Source: CAVOKN01 sp963696505
GTDB taxonomy: Bacteria; Pseudomonadota; Gammaproteobacteria; Burkholderiales; Rhodocyclaceae
Direction of reading: 5' to 3'
Length of the DNA stretch: 64,000 bases
Assembly: GCA_963696505.1 (NCBI GenBank)
Contig: CAVOKN010000030.1
Span: 79,026 to 143,025, forward strand
Shown here: positions 1 through 9,492 of the stretch, piece by piece
Layout: each line of letters begins with the position of its first letter
How positions within the stretch are numbered: position 1 is the stretch's first letter
Program-made: the position numbers and the translations under genes
Notes under the pieces: model-generated
Seen by the model: the letters and a program-made list of their open reading frames with translations, nothing else
Databases searched by the model: none
Told to the model about the DNA's origin: nothing

Positions 1-2
1 TG

Positions 3-773
3 CTGGTGGACAACCGCATGGGCGACGCCGGCGCGCGGGTGGTGGTCGAGGAGTTCCTCGAAGGCGAGGAGGCAAGCTTCATCTGCCTGTGCGACGGCGG
101 CCACGCCCTGCCGCTGGCCACCAGCCAGGATCACAAGCGTCTCAAGGACGGCGACCGCGGCCCCAATACCGGTGGCATGGGCGCCTACTCGCCGGCGCCG
201 GTGGTGACGCCGGCGATCCACGCCCGCGTCATGCGCGAGGTGATCCAGCCGACGCTCGCCGGCATGACCCAGGAGGGCATACCCTACACCGGCTTCCTCT
301 ATGCCGGGCTGATGATCGACCCGGCCGGCGGCGTCAAGGTGCTGGAGTACAACTGCCGCATGGGGGACCCGGAAACGCAGCCGATCATGCTGCGCCTCAA
401 GAGCGACCTGCTCGACCTGCTGGACGCCGCGCTGGCGCGCCGGCTCGACGAGGTGCAACCGGACTGGGACCGGCGCTGCGCCCTGGGCGTGGTGCTCGCC
501 GCCGCGGGCTATCCCGACTCGCCGCGCAAGGGCGACGCGGTCTCGGGGCTGCCGAAGCCGGAGCCCGACTGCCACGTGTTTCACGCCGGAACCGCCGAAA
601 AGGATGGCCGCGTCCTGGTGAGCGGCGGGCGGGTGCTGTGCGTGACCGCGCTGGGCGACACGGTGAAGATCGCGCAGAAGCGCGCCTACGACGCCTGCGA
701 CCAGATTCGCTTCGACGGCATGCAGATGCGGCGCGACATCGGCTATCGCGCCGTCGCGCCGCGCAAGGGCTGA
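3..773 (+). CDS. purD: Phosphoribosylamine-glycine ligase, C-terminal part (5' end outside window)
   Basis: Ligates glycine to 5-phosphoribosylamine with ATP in de novo purine synthesis (cytosol). The visible 256 residues are the ATP-grasp and C-terminal domains of GAR synthetase: an EEFLEGEEAS segment, the loop DHKRLKDGDRGPNTGGMGAY, and the family signature NCRMGDPETQP. The reading frame is open to the left edge, so the N-terminal third of a roughly 420-residue protein is missing here. It ends 108 bases before hemF on the same strand. That gap holds no gene. The identification is firm. Confidence 0.96.
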   Translation: MVDNRMGDAGARVVVEEFLEGEEASFICLCDGGHALPLATSQDHKRLKDGDRGPNTGGMGAYSPAPVVTPAIHARVMREVIQPTLAGMTQEGIPYTGFLYAGLMIDPAGGVKVLEYNCRMGDPETQPIMLRLKSDLLDLLDAALARRLDEVQPDWDRRCALGVVLAAAGYPDSPRKGDAVSGLPKPEPDCHVFHAGTAEKDGRVLVSGGRVLCVTALGDTVKIAQKRAYDACDQIRFDGMQMRRDIGYRAVAPRKG

Positions 774-881
774 GCATTCCTTGCGGTCCGCGAAGATCGC
801 GAAGCACCCAGGCCGTCGCAAGGCCCCGCAAGCGCTTGAGCCGACCTACCAACCTGTGAGCCTCGGGGCAAGGATTTCTCG

Positions 882-1784
882 ATGAGCATCGATTCAGCGG
901 CAGTCAAGACCTACCTGATCGACCTCCAGTCGCGCATCATTGCCGCTCTGGAGCGCTTCGACGGCAGATCGTTTCGCACCGACAGTTGGGACCGGCCCGG
1001 GGGCGGGGGCGGCATCTCGCGCCTGATCGAGGAGGGCGACTTCTTCGAGCGCGGCGGCTGCAACTTTTCCCACGTGTTCGGCGAAGGCCTGCCAGCTTCG
1101 GCAACTGCGGCACGCCCCGAACTGGCGGGCCGCGGCTTCGAAGCCATGGGGGTTTCCCTCGTCGTGCATCCGCGCAACCCCTACTGCCCCACGGCACACA
1201 TGAACGTGCGGCTGTTCGTCGCGCGCAAGGCGGGCAGCGAAGATGTGTGGTGGTTCGGCGGTGGCATGGATCTGACGCCCTACTATCCCTTCGACGACGA
1301 CGCGCGCCACTTCCATGCCACCTGCAAGAAGGCGCTGGCGCCCTTCGGCGACGAGTTGCATCCGCGCTTCAAGGCGTGGTGCGACCGCTACTTCTTTCTC
1401 AAGCACCGCAACGAGCCGCGCGGTGTCGGCGGCGTCTTCTACGACGATCTGAACGAGGGTGGCTTCGAGCGCTGCTTCGGGCTCACGCGCAGCGTCGGCG
1501 ACAGCTTCCTCGACGCCTACCTGCCCATCGTCGAGCGCCGCCGCGATCTGCCCTACGGCGAGCGCGAGCGCGACTTCCAGGCCTACCGCCGCGGGCGCTA
1601 TGTCGAGTTCAACCTCGTGTTCGACCGCGGCACGCTGTTCGGCCTGCAATCGGGCGGGCGCACCGAGTCGATCCTGATGTCGCTGCCGCCGATCGTGAAA
1701 TGGCGCTACGACTGGCACCCCGAGCCGGGAAGCCCCGAGGAGCGGCTGTACCGCGACTTCCTGGTGGCGAAGGACTGGGTGTAG
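882..1784 (+). CDS. hemF: Oxygen-dependent coproporphyrinogen III oxidase
   Basis: Converts coproporphyrinogen III to protoporphyrinogen IX by two O2-dependent decarboxylations in haem synthesis. The 300-residue length is normal for HemF. Family motifs are visible: GGCNFSHVFGEGLP, the core WWFGGGMDLTPYYPFDDDARHFH split over residues 125-146, and YVEFNLVFDRGT near the C-terminus. The ATG start gives the standard N-terminus. It converges on the hemY end of the hem operon, so two separate haem transcription units meet here. The use of the aerobic enzyme fits an organism that respires oxygen at least part of the time. Confidence 0.96.
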   Translation: MSIDSAAVKTYLIDLQSRIIAALERFDGRSFRTDSWDRPGGGGGISRLIEEGDFFERGGCNFSHVFGEGLPASATAARPELAGRGFEAMGVSLVVHPRNPYCPTAHMNVRLFVARKAGSEDVWWFGGGMDLTPYYPFDDDARHFHATCKKALAPFGDELHPRFKAWCDRYFFLKHRNEPRGVGGVFYDDLNEGGFERCFGLTRSVGDSFLDAYLPIVERRRDLPYGERERDFQAYRRGRYVEFNLVFDRGTLFGLQSGGRTESILMSLPPIVKWRYDWHPEPGSPEERLYRDFLVAKDWV

Positions 1785-1790
1785 CCATTC

Positions 1791-1807
1791 GGTGCGCATG
1801 GCGCACC
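1791..1807. terminator. Hairpin between convergent hemF and hemY
   Basis: A perfect 7-bp inverted repeat, GGTGCGC / GCGCACC with a 3-base loop, sits a few bases after the hemF stop and before the hemY stop from the other side. There is no clear U-tract, so it could be a weak bidirectional terminator or a relic of the gtgcgc-type repeat seen at 15.7 kb. Confidence 0.4.
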
Positions 1808-1863
1808 CCACGCCAGATCGATACGGAATCCGGCAGGGTTTGCAGTGCGCAGCGCTCCCGGTC

Positions 1864-3033
1864 TTAATCGAAGGCTGCGGCGGCGCGGTAATGACGGTTG
1901 GCTTGGTCCGGCCGATCCAGGCGGTCGAACAGTTCCGCCAGTTCCAGATTGGCCCCGCGGCTGGGGGCGATGGCGAGCGAGGCTTCCAGATAGCTCTGCG
2001 CCTTGCCCCACAACTGCTGGATGCGGCACAGCCGCCCCAGCGTGAGCAGCAGTTGAGCGTCCTGCGGCCGGTCCTTGAGCCACTCCTCAGCCCGGCTGAT
2101 CCGTGCCAGCGCTTCGCCCTCCTTGCAATCGCCATACAGCGCGGAAAGGCCGTCGTCCCATTGCGCGCCGAGACGGGTCTCAATGATCTTCTGCGCCGCG
2201 CCGCAGTCGCCCGCGTCGATCAGCAGCCGCGCCGCCAGCGCCGCCACCTGCGCGTCGCGCCGCTCGCCGGCGGGAAGCTGCGCCCAGTAGTCGATCAGTT
2301 GCCTGGCATCGCCCTTTCTGTCGTGCATGCCCTCCAGATGGGCACGCCGCTTGAGGGAGGCGGCGTGCTCGGGGGCGATGGCGCGATGCTTCTCAAGCAG
2401 CCGCGCCACCCGAAGCATGTCGCCCCAGCGGCCCAGCGCCAGGTGCACCCGCAAGGACAGACGCAGCGCGGCAACATGGCGCTGGCCGCCCTCCTGGAGG
2501 GAGTTCAGGCTTTCCAGCGCGGCATCGAAGCGCCGCGCATCGGTGTGCAGTTCCGCCTCGGTCATCAGTCTTGCGTCGTGCATCTTCTCGTCATGACGCC
2601 GGGCGCGGCCGAGCCAGGTGGTCTCGGCCGTCTCGTTGTTCATTCCCCGCGCGGCGCGCGCCGCCAGCAGCGCGGCAAGGCCGGGCGACTCGCCGGCAAT
2701 GAACGCCTGGTCGGCCTTCTTCAGCGCCTGGCCGAAGCGCCCCTCGAACAGCAGGCGCAGCGCCTCGCGCAGCGCGTCGGCCGCCTTCTCGCGCCGCTTG
2801 CGCACCCGGAATTCGCGCACGGCCCGCGGCATGCGCAGCGTATTGACCACCAGCCGCAGCAACAGATAGGCCAGCACGAAACTGGCCACCAGCAGCAGCA
2901 CCAGCAGGTTGAGCGACAGATCGAAGCGCCACGGCGGGACCACGACGAGGGCATAGCCGGTGTTGTAGCGCCCGGCAACGGCCAGCAGCACCGCCAGGGA
3001 GAACAGGGCCAGCAGCCAGAACAGGGCGCGCAT
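1864..3033 (-). CDS. hemY: HemY-type membrane TPR protein of the haem operon
   Basis: Proteobacterial HemY is an inner-membrane protein with a HemY N-terminal domain and TPR-like helices, encoded with hemC/hemD; its exact role in haem synthesis is unresolved. Starting at the ATG that gives MRALFWLLALFSLAVLLAV produces a 389-residue protein with two N-terminal membrane segments (about residues 3-22 and 40-60) followed by helical repeats rich in Ala, Leu and Arg. A longer frame exists upstream but would overlap hemX and lacks membrane-protein character at its N-terminus. The start lies 13 bases after the hemX stop. This is not the Gram-positive HemY oxidase. Confidence 0.9.
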   Translation of the reverse strand: MRALFWLLALFSLAVLLAVAGRYNTGYALVVVPPWRFDLSLNLLVLLLVASFVLAYLLLRLVVNTLRMPRAVREFRVRKRREKAADALREALRLLFEGRFGQALKKADQAFIAGESPGLAALLAARAARGMNNETAETTWLGRARRHDEKMHDARLMTEAELHTDARRFDAALESLNSLQEGGQRHVAALRLSLRVHLALGRWGDMLRVARLLEKHRAIAPEHAASLKRRAHLEGMHDRKGDARQLIDYWAQLPAGERRDAQVAALAARLLIDAGDCGAAQKIIETRLGAQWDDGLSALYGDCKEGEALARISRAEEWLKDRPQDAQLLLTLGRLCRIQQLWGKAQSYLEASLAIAPSRGANLELAELFDRLDRPDQANRHYRAAAAFD

Positions 3034-3046
3034 CGCGAATCTCGCC

Positions 3047-4138
3047 TCAGCGACCGGCGGCCGCGGCCTTGTCGCGGCCAAGCTTGAAGTTGCGCAGCGC
3101 GGTGAGGCTGTCGTCCAGTGCCGGAAGCTCCAGCCTGAGTTGCGCACCTGACAACTGGCGCAGGAGCCCCAGGGCCTCCTGCGCCGGCTCGGCGCGAACG
3201 TCGAAGTAGCGTTCGATCCAGGCCTGGGCCTGCTTCAGATCCTCGCGGTAGGTGCGCGAGTCGCGCTGCAGCAGGGCGAGCCGCGCATTGATCAGCCGCA
3301 GCTTGAGGTTCTCCCGCAGGATGAATGCGTTCTGCGGCGACAGCACGGCGGGATCGGGGCGATCGAGCCGCTCGATGCGGATCAACTGGCTCAGCTCGCG
3401 CCACAGGTCGGCGACGAGCCGCGCCCAGAACCCTTCCTCGGCCGCCGGCGCAACCGCGGCCGCCGTGCCGCGAGGCTTTCCTTCGAATGCCAGAGGCATG
3501 CGATCGACCGCACTCACCACGCCGTCGAGTTTGATCGACAACCCCGGCACATCCACCAGCGGCAGCGCCTTGAGGCGCTCGATGTCCTGGATCAGGGCAC
3601 GGCGCAGGGGAATGAACTGGGCCTGCTCGGTGCGGGCAAGCCGCGCGTCGGCGCTTTGCAGCGCGATCAGCGCCGCCTCCACGTTACCGGCGAGCTGCAA
3701 CTGCTGGACCGCCAGGTTGACCGTCTGCTCTACCTCGGCCAGCACGCGGTCGTCCCGGTTGCGGGTAAGCTCCTGGTACATGGCCTCCAGCGCCACCTGC
3801 TGATTCTGGGAATCGCCGAGCCGCGCCTCCAGCACGCCGACCTTGGCCTGGAGCGCCAAGACCGTCTCCTGCGCCTGTTTGGCGACGATGCGGCTTTCCT
3901 TGCCGACGCTGTCGCCCTCCGCCAGGCGCTGCGCCAGCTCGGCGTGGAGCGAGTCGGCGCGCCCGCGCGTTTCCCACCACTGCCAGCCTGCAACGGCGAG
4001 CGCCAGCAGCGCGATGCCCAATGAAAGCCGCGGCAGAAACTGCGATCGCGGAGCCGGCACGGGTGCAGGATCGCTGCGCGCCGCAGGCGGTTCCGGCGCG
4101 ACCGGCGCCTGGGCGGCGGTGGAGATTTCTTCATTCAT
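3047..4138 (-). CDS. hemX: HemX-type uroporphyrinogen operon membrane protein
   Basis: HemX is a bitopic inner-membrane protein cotranscribed with hemC and hemD; it was once annotated as a methyltransferase without proof. The product has a Pro/Ala-rich cytoplasmic start, one membrane segment around residues 38-56 (SLGIALLALAVAGWQWW), then a long coiled-coil region and a helical C-terminal domain. I prefer the MNEEIST start because its ATG lies inside ATGAATGA, overlapping the hemD stop by 8 bases. A GTG/ATG seven codons upstream is also possible. The spacing indicates translational coupling in hemCDXY. Confidence 0.9.
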   Translation of the reverse strand: MNEEISTAAQAPVAPEPPAARSDPAPVPAPRSQFLPRLSLGIALLALAVAGWQWWETRGRADSLHAELAQRLAEGDSVGKESRIVAKQAQETVLALQAKVGVLEARLGDSQNQQVALEAMYQELTRNRDDRVLAEVEQTVNLAVQQLQLAGNVEAALIALQSADARLARTEQAQFIPLRRALIQDIERLKALPLVDVPGLSIKLDGVVSAVDRMPLAFEGKPRGTAAAVAPAAEEGFWARLVADLWRELSQLIRIERLDRPDPAVLSPQNAFILRENLKLRLINARLALLQRDSRTYREDLKQAQAWIERYFDVRAEPAQEALGLLRQLSGAQLRLELPALDDSLTALRNFKLGRDKAAAAGR

Positions 4139-4961
4139 GGGCAAATCCGTTGAGGGCACTCCGGCTGCTTGCGGAAAAATGCCGGGCGAGTCCTTCCAGC
4201 AGGCCCTCGTCGCCAGGGCCGGTCAGGATCACCTGTTCCACCCCCAGCCCCCGCGCCGCCTCGGCGATGCGCTCGTGGGGCACGAACAGAGGGGTGCGGC
4301 GCAGCCATTGCCGTCCCAGCTTCCCCACCATGTCGAACAGGTTGCGCAGCCCTTCGCTCGAGGTAAGGGTGATGGCATCGATCTCACCCCGCGCCCAGAG
4401 CCTGAGCAGCGGCGCGGTGTCGAGATTGGGCCGGCCGCGGTGATAGCACTCGACGTACTCGACCGCCGCGCCGCGGGCAACCAGCGTGTCGCCGAGCAGC
4501 TCGCGCCCGCCGTCGCCGCGGAAGATCGCCGCCCGCCTGCCGGCCACTGCGCCGGCCTGAAGGGGGGGCAATTCCAGCAGGGCTTCCGAGTCGAAGCGGC
4601 CTTGCGGAGCCGTCACGTCGCGCAGCCCGAGACGCGCGAGTTCCTTCTCGCTCGACTTGCCGATGCAGGCGATCCGCACCGCGGGCGGCCACGGGCGGCG
4701 CGCGAGGATCACGTTGAGTGCCTTGGCGACCGCGTTGGGGCTGATGAAAATGGCAAGGGCATAGTCATCGAGCCGGTCGGCGATCTCCAGGATAGGGCGC
4801 ACGTCGGCGACGTCGAAGATCGCCAGCACCGGAAACAGGATCGGCGCTCCGCCCTGCTCGCGAATGCCCTCGGCAAGGCCGCGCGCCTGGGCCTCGGGCC
4901 GCGTCACGACGATCCGCCGCCCCGCGAGGGCTGACTTTGTCGAAGCCGCGGCCAGCGTCAT
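4131..4961 (-). CDS. hemD: Uroporphyrinogen-III synthase
   Basis: Closes hydroxymethylbilane into uroporphyrinogen III with inversion of ring D. The 276-residue length and fold-specific pieces match HemD: GRRIVVTRPEAQARGLAEGI at the N-terminus, FISPNAVAKAL, and the C-terminal TLTSSEGLRNLFDMVG followed by FVPHERIAEAARGLGV. HemD proteins diverge strongly, so position next to hemC is an important part of the call. Its ATG overlaps the hemC stop in an ATGA arrangement. Confidence 0.93.
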   Translation of the reverse strand: MTLAAASTKSALAGRRIVVTRPEAQARGLAEGIREQGGAPILFPVLAIFDVADVRPILEIADRLDDYALAIFISPNAVAKALNVILARRPWPPAVRIACIGKSSEKELARLGLRDVTAPQGRFDSEALLELPPLQAGAVAGRRAAIFRGDGGRELLGDTLVARGAAVEYVECYHRGRPNLDTAPLLRLWARGEIDAITLTSSEGLRNLFDMVGKLGRQWLRRTPLFVPHERIAEAARGLGVEQVILTGPGDEGLLEGLARHFSASSRSALNGFAHE

Positions 4962-5905
4962 GCAGGGGCGCCGCCCAGCGCGGCGAGTATCCCTTCCGCG
5001 CCCTGCTCGCGCAGCGCCGCCGCGAGCCGCATTCCCAGTGCCTCCGGATCAGCCGCCGTGCCGCGCAGATCGGCCGACGCGATGCGGCTGCCGTCAGGCA
5101 GCGCAACGAAACCGCGCAGCCGCAGTTCGTCGCCCTGGCTCTGGGCAAACGCGCCCAGCGGCACCTCGCAACTGCCGGCCAGTGCCCGCGAAAGCGCGCG
5201 CTCGGCGCGGACGCAGGCGGCCGTGGCAGGATCATCAAGCGGCGCCACCCATGCTGCCACCTCGGGGCGCGCGGTCAGCGCCTCGATTCCCAGAGCGCCC
5301 TGCCCCGCCGCCGGCAGCGACTCTTCGGCCGGCAGCAGCGCCCGGATGCGATCGCCCAGGCCAAGGCGGGTCAGCCCCGCAGCCGCGAGGATGATGGCAT
5401 CGTAATCGCCCTGATCGAGCTTGCGCAGCCGCGTGTCCAGGTTGCCGCGCAGGCTGGTCACCGCCAGATAGGGATGGCGCGCGTGCAACTGCGCCTCGCG
5501 GCGCAGGCTGGACGTGCCCACCACGGCTCCGGGGGGCAGGTCTTCGAGCGCCGCGTACTTGCTTGAAACGAAGGCGTCCAGGGGATTCTCGCGCGCGGAG
5601 ATCGCCACCAGCGAAAAATCGGGCGCCATCTCCATCGGCACGTCCTTCATCGAATGCACGGCGATGTCGGCGAGTCCGTCGAGCAGCGCCGTCTCCAGCT
5701 CCTTGACGAACAGGCCCTTGCCACCGACCTTGGCCAGCGGCCGGTCGAGGATCTGATCACCGCGGGTGGTCATGCCGAGAATTTCGACCCGGCAGCCCGG
5801 ATATAATCCGGCCAGCCGATCGCGCACGTGCTGCGCCTGCCACAGCGCCAGGCGGCTTTCGCGGGAAGCGATGACGATGCGCTCGGGCGCGGGATACGAG
5901 GTCAC
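4958..5905 (-). CDS. hemC: Hydroxymethylbilane synthase (porphobilinogen deaminase)
   Basis: Polymerises four porphobilinogens into hydroxymethylbilane. The 315-residue protein has the N-terminal IASRESRLALWQAQ, the motif DIAVHSMKDVP, GTSSLRREAQL and, at about residue 246, the Cys of GSCEVPLGAF that carries the dipyrromethane cofactor. First gene of the leftward hemCDXY operon; its start is only a few bases from the divergent thioredoxin-like gene, so the two promoters must overlap the opposite coding ends. Confidence 0.97.
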   Translation of the reverse strand: MTSYPAPERIVIASRESRLALWQAQHVRDRLAGLYPGCRVEILGMTTRGDQILDRPLAKVGGKGLFVKELETALLDGLADIAVHSMKDVPMEMAPDFSLVAISARENPLDAFVSSKYAALEDLPPGAVVGTSSLRREAQLHARHPYLAVTSLRGNLDTRLRKLDQGDYDAIILAAAGLTRLGLGDRIRALLPAEESLPAAGQGALGIEALTARPEVAAWVAPLDDPATAACVRAERALSRALAGSCEVPLGAFAQSQGDELRLRGFVALPDGSRIASADLRGTAADPEALGMRLAAALREQGAEGILAALGGAPA

Positions 5906-5911
5906 TGGACT

Positions 5912-6466
5912 ATGCTCTTAGGGTATGCGGCGAGGGGCCGGGCATTGCGCCGCGCGTTGCGGCAAAAGGCGCGCTCGGGGCGCCGGGTGGCCGCGATTCT
6001 AGCATGGCTGCCCCTCGCCCTCGGGACGGCTCAAGGGGCGATCGCCGCAGATCACGAGAGTCTCACGCCGGCCAGGGATCTGGCCCGCGACGGGCAGGAA
6101 CTGCGTGCCAGGCGCCTCCCCCTGCTGGTCCTCTACAGCCAGAGCAGCTGCAATTGGTGCGACAAGGCGCGGCGCGAGTACCTGCTGCCGATGCAGAACG
6201 ACCCCGCCTATCGCAGCCGGGTCCTGCTGCGGCAGATCGACCTCGATTCCGATGCCCCGCTCGTCGACTTCGCCGGACGGCGCACCACTCACGGCGAATA
6301 CGCCAGGACCGAACGCACCCGCGTCACCCCCACCGTGGCCTTCTACGGCCCCGACGGCGAGCGCCTCTCCGACCCCATCGTCGGACTGCGCATCGCGGAC
6401 TTCTATGGCGCCTACCTCGAACGGGCGATAGACGAGGGTCTGGCCAGGCTGAAGTCGGGCAAATAG
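5912..6466 (+). CDS. Exported thioredoxin-fold protein with CNWC motif
   Basis: A small periplasmic thioredoxin-like protein of unknown partner. The chosen ATG (MLLGYAARG) lies just outside the divergent hemC start and gives a 184-residue product with a basic n-region and a hydrophobic stretch VAAILAWLPLALG ending in A-x-A, which looks like a Sec signal peptide. The mature part has SQSSCNWCDKARREYL, a CxxC thioredoxin active site. Further on, RTTHGEYARTERTRVTPTVAF carries the cis-Pro loop VTPT. Domain order fits thioredoxin_2/SoxW-like proteins. The start is uncertain; downstream GTG codons could give a shorter leader. Confidence 0.75.
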   Translation: MLLGYAARGRALRRALRQKARSGRRVAAILAWLPLALGTAQGAIAADHESLTPARDLARDGQELRARRLPLLVLYSQSSCNWCDKARREYLLPMQNDPAYRSRVLLRQIDLDSDAPLVDFAGRRTTHGEYARTERTRVTPTVAFYGPDGERLSDPIVGLRIADFYGAYLERAIDEGLARLKSGK

Positions 6467-6578
6467 TCACCGGACACCAAGCGGTGCTGCGCGCGGGCAG
6501 CCCGCAGATCTCGGGCACGCGACGTGCTTGCGATTTCATGTTGCGGACTTCCCCGCGAACACTCCGGGCACAAACCGT

Positions 6579-9338
6579 ATGACCAAGGCCACCGAACAGG
6601 ACAAGGATCTGCCGCTCAGGGACGACATCCGGCTGCTGGGGCGCATACTCGGCGACACGGTGCGCGCTCAGGAAGGCGAGGCGGTGTTCGACCTCATCGA
6701 GCGCATCCGCCAGAACTCCATCCGCTACCGTCGCGACGAGGACCATTCCGCCCGGCGCGAACTCGAAGCCACCCTCGACAGCCTGTCGCGCGAGCAGTCG
6801 CTGCAAGTGGTGCGCGCCTTCAGCTACTTCTCCCACCTCGCCAACATCGCCGAGGACCAGCACCACATCCGCCGCACCCGCGCCCATCAGGCAGCAGGCT
6901 CCGGGGCGCGCGAGGGCAGCATGGCCTATGCGCTCGATCGCGCCGCCGCGGCGGGCATCGGCTTTGTGCGGCTGCAGCAGTTCTTCCGCGACGCCGAAGT
7001 GGTGCCGGTGCTAACTGCCCACCCCACGGAGGTGCAGCGCAAGAGCATCCTCAAGTGCGAGATGGAAATCGCGCGACTGCTCAATGTCCGCGACCGCATG
7101 GAGCTAACACCGGAGGAGCACGCCGAGCACGAGGAACTGCTGCGGCGGCAGGTTCTGACCTTGTGGCAGACCGGCATGCTGCGCCTGGCCAAACTCTCGG
7201 TGCGCGACGAGGTGTCCAACGGGCTTTCGTACTACGACTACACCTTCCTGCGCGAGCTGCCGCGCATGTATGCCAGCATCGAGGACCAGCTCGCCACGCG
7301 CGACCGCTACTGGAAATCAGGCGAGCTGCCCTCCTTCCTGCACACCGGCTCCTGGATCGGCGGCGACCGCGACGGCAATCCCTTCGTCACCGCCGATGTC
7401 CTGGCTCTGACTTTGCGCATGCAATCGGCACGCGCCTTCGAGTTCTACCTCGACGAGATCCATGCCCTGGGCGGCGAACTGTCGCTGACCACTCGCCTGG
7501 TCAGTGTCTCCGAGCAGCTACAGGAGCTGGACGGCCGATCCACCGACCGCGCGCCCCAGCGCAGCGACGAGCCCTACCGCCGCGCGCTGATCGGCATTTA
7601 CGCCCGGCTCGCCGCCACGGCGCGCGCCCTCGACCACTTCGAGGCGCTGCGCCACGAGGTCGGTGAGGCGCCGCCCTACGCCAGCGCGGCGGAGTTCGCC
7701 GCCGATCTGGACGTCATTCACCGCTCGCTTTCGGGCAACGGGTCCGCGACCCTGGCGCGGGGAAGGCTGCGCGGCCTGCGCCGCGCCGCGAACGTGTTCG
7801 GCTTCCATCTCGCGACGCTCGATCTGCGCCAAAACTCGGACGTCCACGAGCGGGTGGTGGCTGAGCTTGTCGCGGCGGCACGCCCCGAGGTGGATTACGG
7901 GGCCCTCGACGAGACGCAGCGCATCGCCCTGCTGATCGAAGAACTTGCCACGGCGCGGCCGCTGGCTTCGCCCTACCTTCCCTACTCCGCCGAGACGGCG
8001 TCGGAACTCGCCATCGTGCGCACTGCCGCAGAGATGCACCGCCTCTACGGTACCGCCGCGATCCAGAACTACGTCATCTCGAAGACCGACGGCGTGTCGG
8101 ACATCCTGGAGGTGGCGGTGCTGCTCAAGGAGGCCGGCCTGCTGCGGCCGCTGGAGGGCAAGCTCGACCTGAACATCGTCCCGCTGTTCGAGACCATCGC
8201 CGACCTGCGCCACTGCGGCAACGTCATCGACCAGTTGCTGCGCCTGCCCGCCTACTCACGGCTGCTCGGCTCCCGCGGGGCGATGCAGGAGGTGATGCTC
8301 GGCTATTCCGACAGCAACAAGGACGGCGGCTTCCTCACCTCCGGCTGGGAGCTGTACAAGGCCGAGATCGCGCTGGTCGATGTATTCCGCAGGCATGGAG
8401 TGGCGCTATCCCTTTTCCATGGCCGCGGCGGCTCGGTGGGCCGCGGCGGCGGCCCGAGCTACCAGGCGATCCTGGCCCAGCCTGGCGGCGCGGTGCAGGG
8501 ACGCATCCGCATCACCGAACAAGGCGAAGTAATCGCCAGCAAGTATTCCAATCCCGAGGTGGGCCGGCGCAACCTCGAGACCCTCGCCGCGGCAACGCTC
8601 GAGGCGACCCTGCTGGAGCCTGACCAGGCGGCGCCGCGCGCCGAGTTCCTCGATGCCATGGAGCGCCTGTCGGCCCACGCCTTCGCCGCCTATCGCAATC
8701 TGGTGTACGAGACGCCCGACTTCGAGCGCTACTTCTGGGAGTCCACCGTCATCAGCGAGATCGCCTCGCTCAACATCGGCTCGCGCCCCGCCTCGCGCAC
8801 CAGGAGCAAGGCGATCGCCGACCTGCGCGCCATTCCCTGGGTGTTCAGTTGGGCGCAGTGCCGCCTCATGCTGCCGGGATGGTACGGTTTCGGTGCAGCG
8901 GTGCAGGCCTTCCTCGGCGAGCGCGGCGACGAGGGGCTGGCCCTGCTGCAGCAGATGAATCGGGAGTGGCCCTTCTTCCGCACCATCCTTTCCAACATGG
9001 ACATGGTGCTGGCCAAGACCGACATCGCCATCGCCACCCGCTACGCGCGCCTGGTGAGCGACGCCGAACTGCGGGACGCCATCTTTCCGCGGCTCAAGGC
9101 CGAGTGGCAGGCAAGCCTCGACTGCCTGCTGCGCATCACCGGCCAGGCCGAGTTGCTGGACGGCAACCCGCTGCTCAAGCGCTCGATCCGCAACCGCTTC
9201 CCCTACCTCGACCCGGTGAACCACCTCCAGATCGAACTGCTCAAGCGTTACCGCGCAGGCAACGAGGACGAGCGCCTCAAGCGCGCCATCCACCTCACCA
9301 TCAACGGTGTCGCGGCAGGCTTGAGGAACAGCGGCTGA
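6579..9338 (+). CDS. ppc: Phosphoenolpyruvate carboxylase
   Basis: Carboxylates phosphoenolpyruvate to oxaloacetate to refill the TCA cycle. The start MTKATEQDKDLPLR gives 919 residues, normal for the bacterial enzyme. The active-site motifs are all present: VLTAHPTEVQRKS with the catalytic His, GGDRDGNPFVT, GYSDSNKDGGFLTSGW, FHGRGGSVGRGGGP, and the C-terminal QNRxG-like region ending in NGVAAGLRNSG. Placement beside hemCDXY is a recurring order in Betaproteobacteria, which supports the taxonomic guess. Nothing in it looks damaged. Confidence 0.98.
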   Translation: MTKATEQDKDLPLRDDIRLLGRILGDTVRAQEGEAVFDLIERIRQNSIRYRRDEDHSARRELEATLDSLSREQSLQVVRAFSYFSHLANIAEDQHHIRRTRAHQAAGSGAREGSMAYALDRAAAAGIGFVRLQQFFRDAEVVPVLTAHPTEVQRKSILKCEMEIARLLNVRDRMELTPEEHAEHEELLRRQVLTLWQTGMLRLAKLSVRDEVSNGLSYYDYTFLRELPRMYASIEDQLATRDRYWKSGELPSFLHTGSWIGGDRDGNPFVTADVLALTLRMQSARAFEFYLDEIHALGGELSLTTRLVSVSEQLQELDGRSTDRAPQRSDEPYRRALIGIYARLAATARALDHFEALRHEVGEAPPYASAAEFAADLDVIHRSLSGNGSATLARGRLRGLRRAANVFGFHLATLDLRQNSDVHERVVAELVAAARPEVDYGALDETQRIALLIEELATARPLASPYLPYSAETASELAIVRTAAEMHRLYGTAAIQNYVISKTDGVSDILEVAVLLKEAGLLRPLEGKLDLNIVPLFETIADLRHCGNVIDQLLRLPAYSRLLGSRGAMQEVMLGYSDSNKDGGFLTSGWELYKAEIALVDVFRRHGVALSLFHGRGGSVGRGGGPSYQAILAQPGGAVQGRIRITEQGEVIASKYSNPEVGRRNLETLAAATLEATLLEPDQAAPRAEFLDAMERLSAHAFAAYRNLVYETPDFERYFWESTVISEIASLNIGSRPASRTRSKAIADLRAIPWVFSWAQCRLMLPGWYGFGAAVQAFLGERGDEGLALLQQMNREWPFFRTILSNMDMVLAKTDIAIATRYARLVSDAELRDAIFPRLKAEWQASLDCLLRITGQAELLDGNPLLKRSIRNRFPYLDPVNHLQIELLKRYRAGNEDERLKRAIHLTINGVAAGLRNSG

Positions 9339-9420
9339 GGGTGGAGGACACCTACAGCGCGCGGGGGGCAAAAGCCGAGAAGGAACGTAAGTGTGCGGCG
9401 ATACGTCAGGGAGCGCTTCG

Positions 9421-9447
9421 TTTTGACGCCGCGTTTTTGACGCCGCG
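9421..9447. promoter_or_regulatory. Direct repeat upstream of Phd/PIN toxin-antitoxin operon
   Basis: The 13-base word TTTTGACGCCGCG occurs twice in tandem with one extra T between. It sits about 45 bases upstream of the antitoxin start, where autoregulatory operators of TA operons usually lie. The operator role is inferred from position only. Confidence 0.35.
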
Positions 9448-9492
9448 GGATCACGATGCTATGGTTCGCGAATGACCATCCGGGTCCGTGAA

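Noticed and set aside
4138..4159. Longer hemX start at 4,159
   Set aside because: Not excluded, but the ATG at 4,138 overlaps the hemD stop in a typical coupled arrangement and needs no extra residues.
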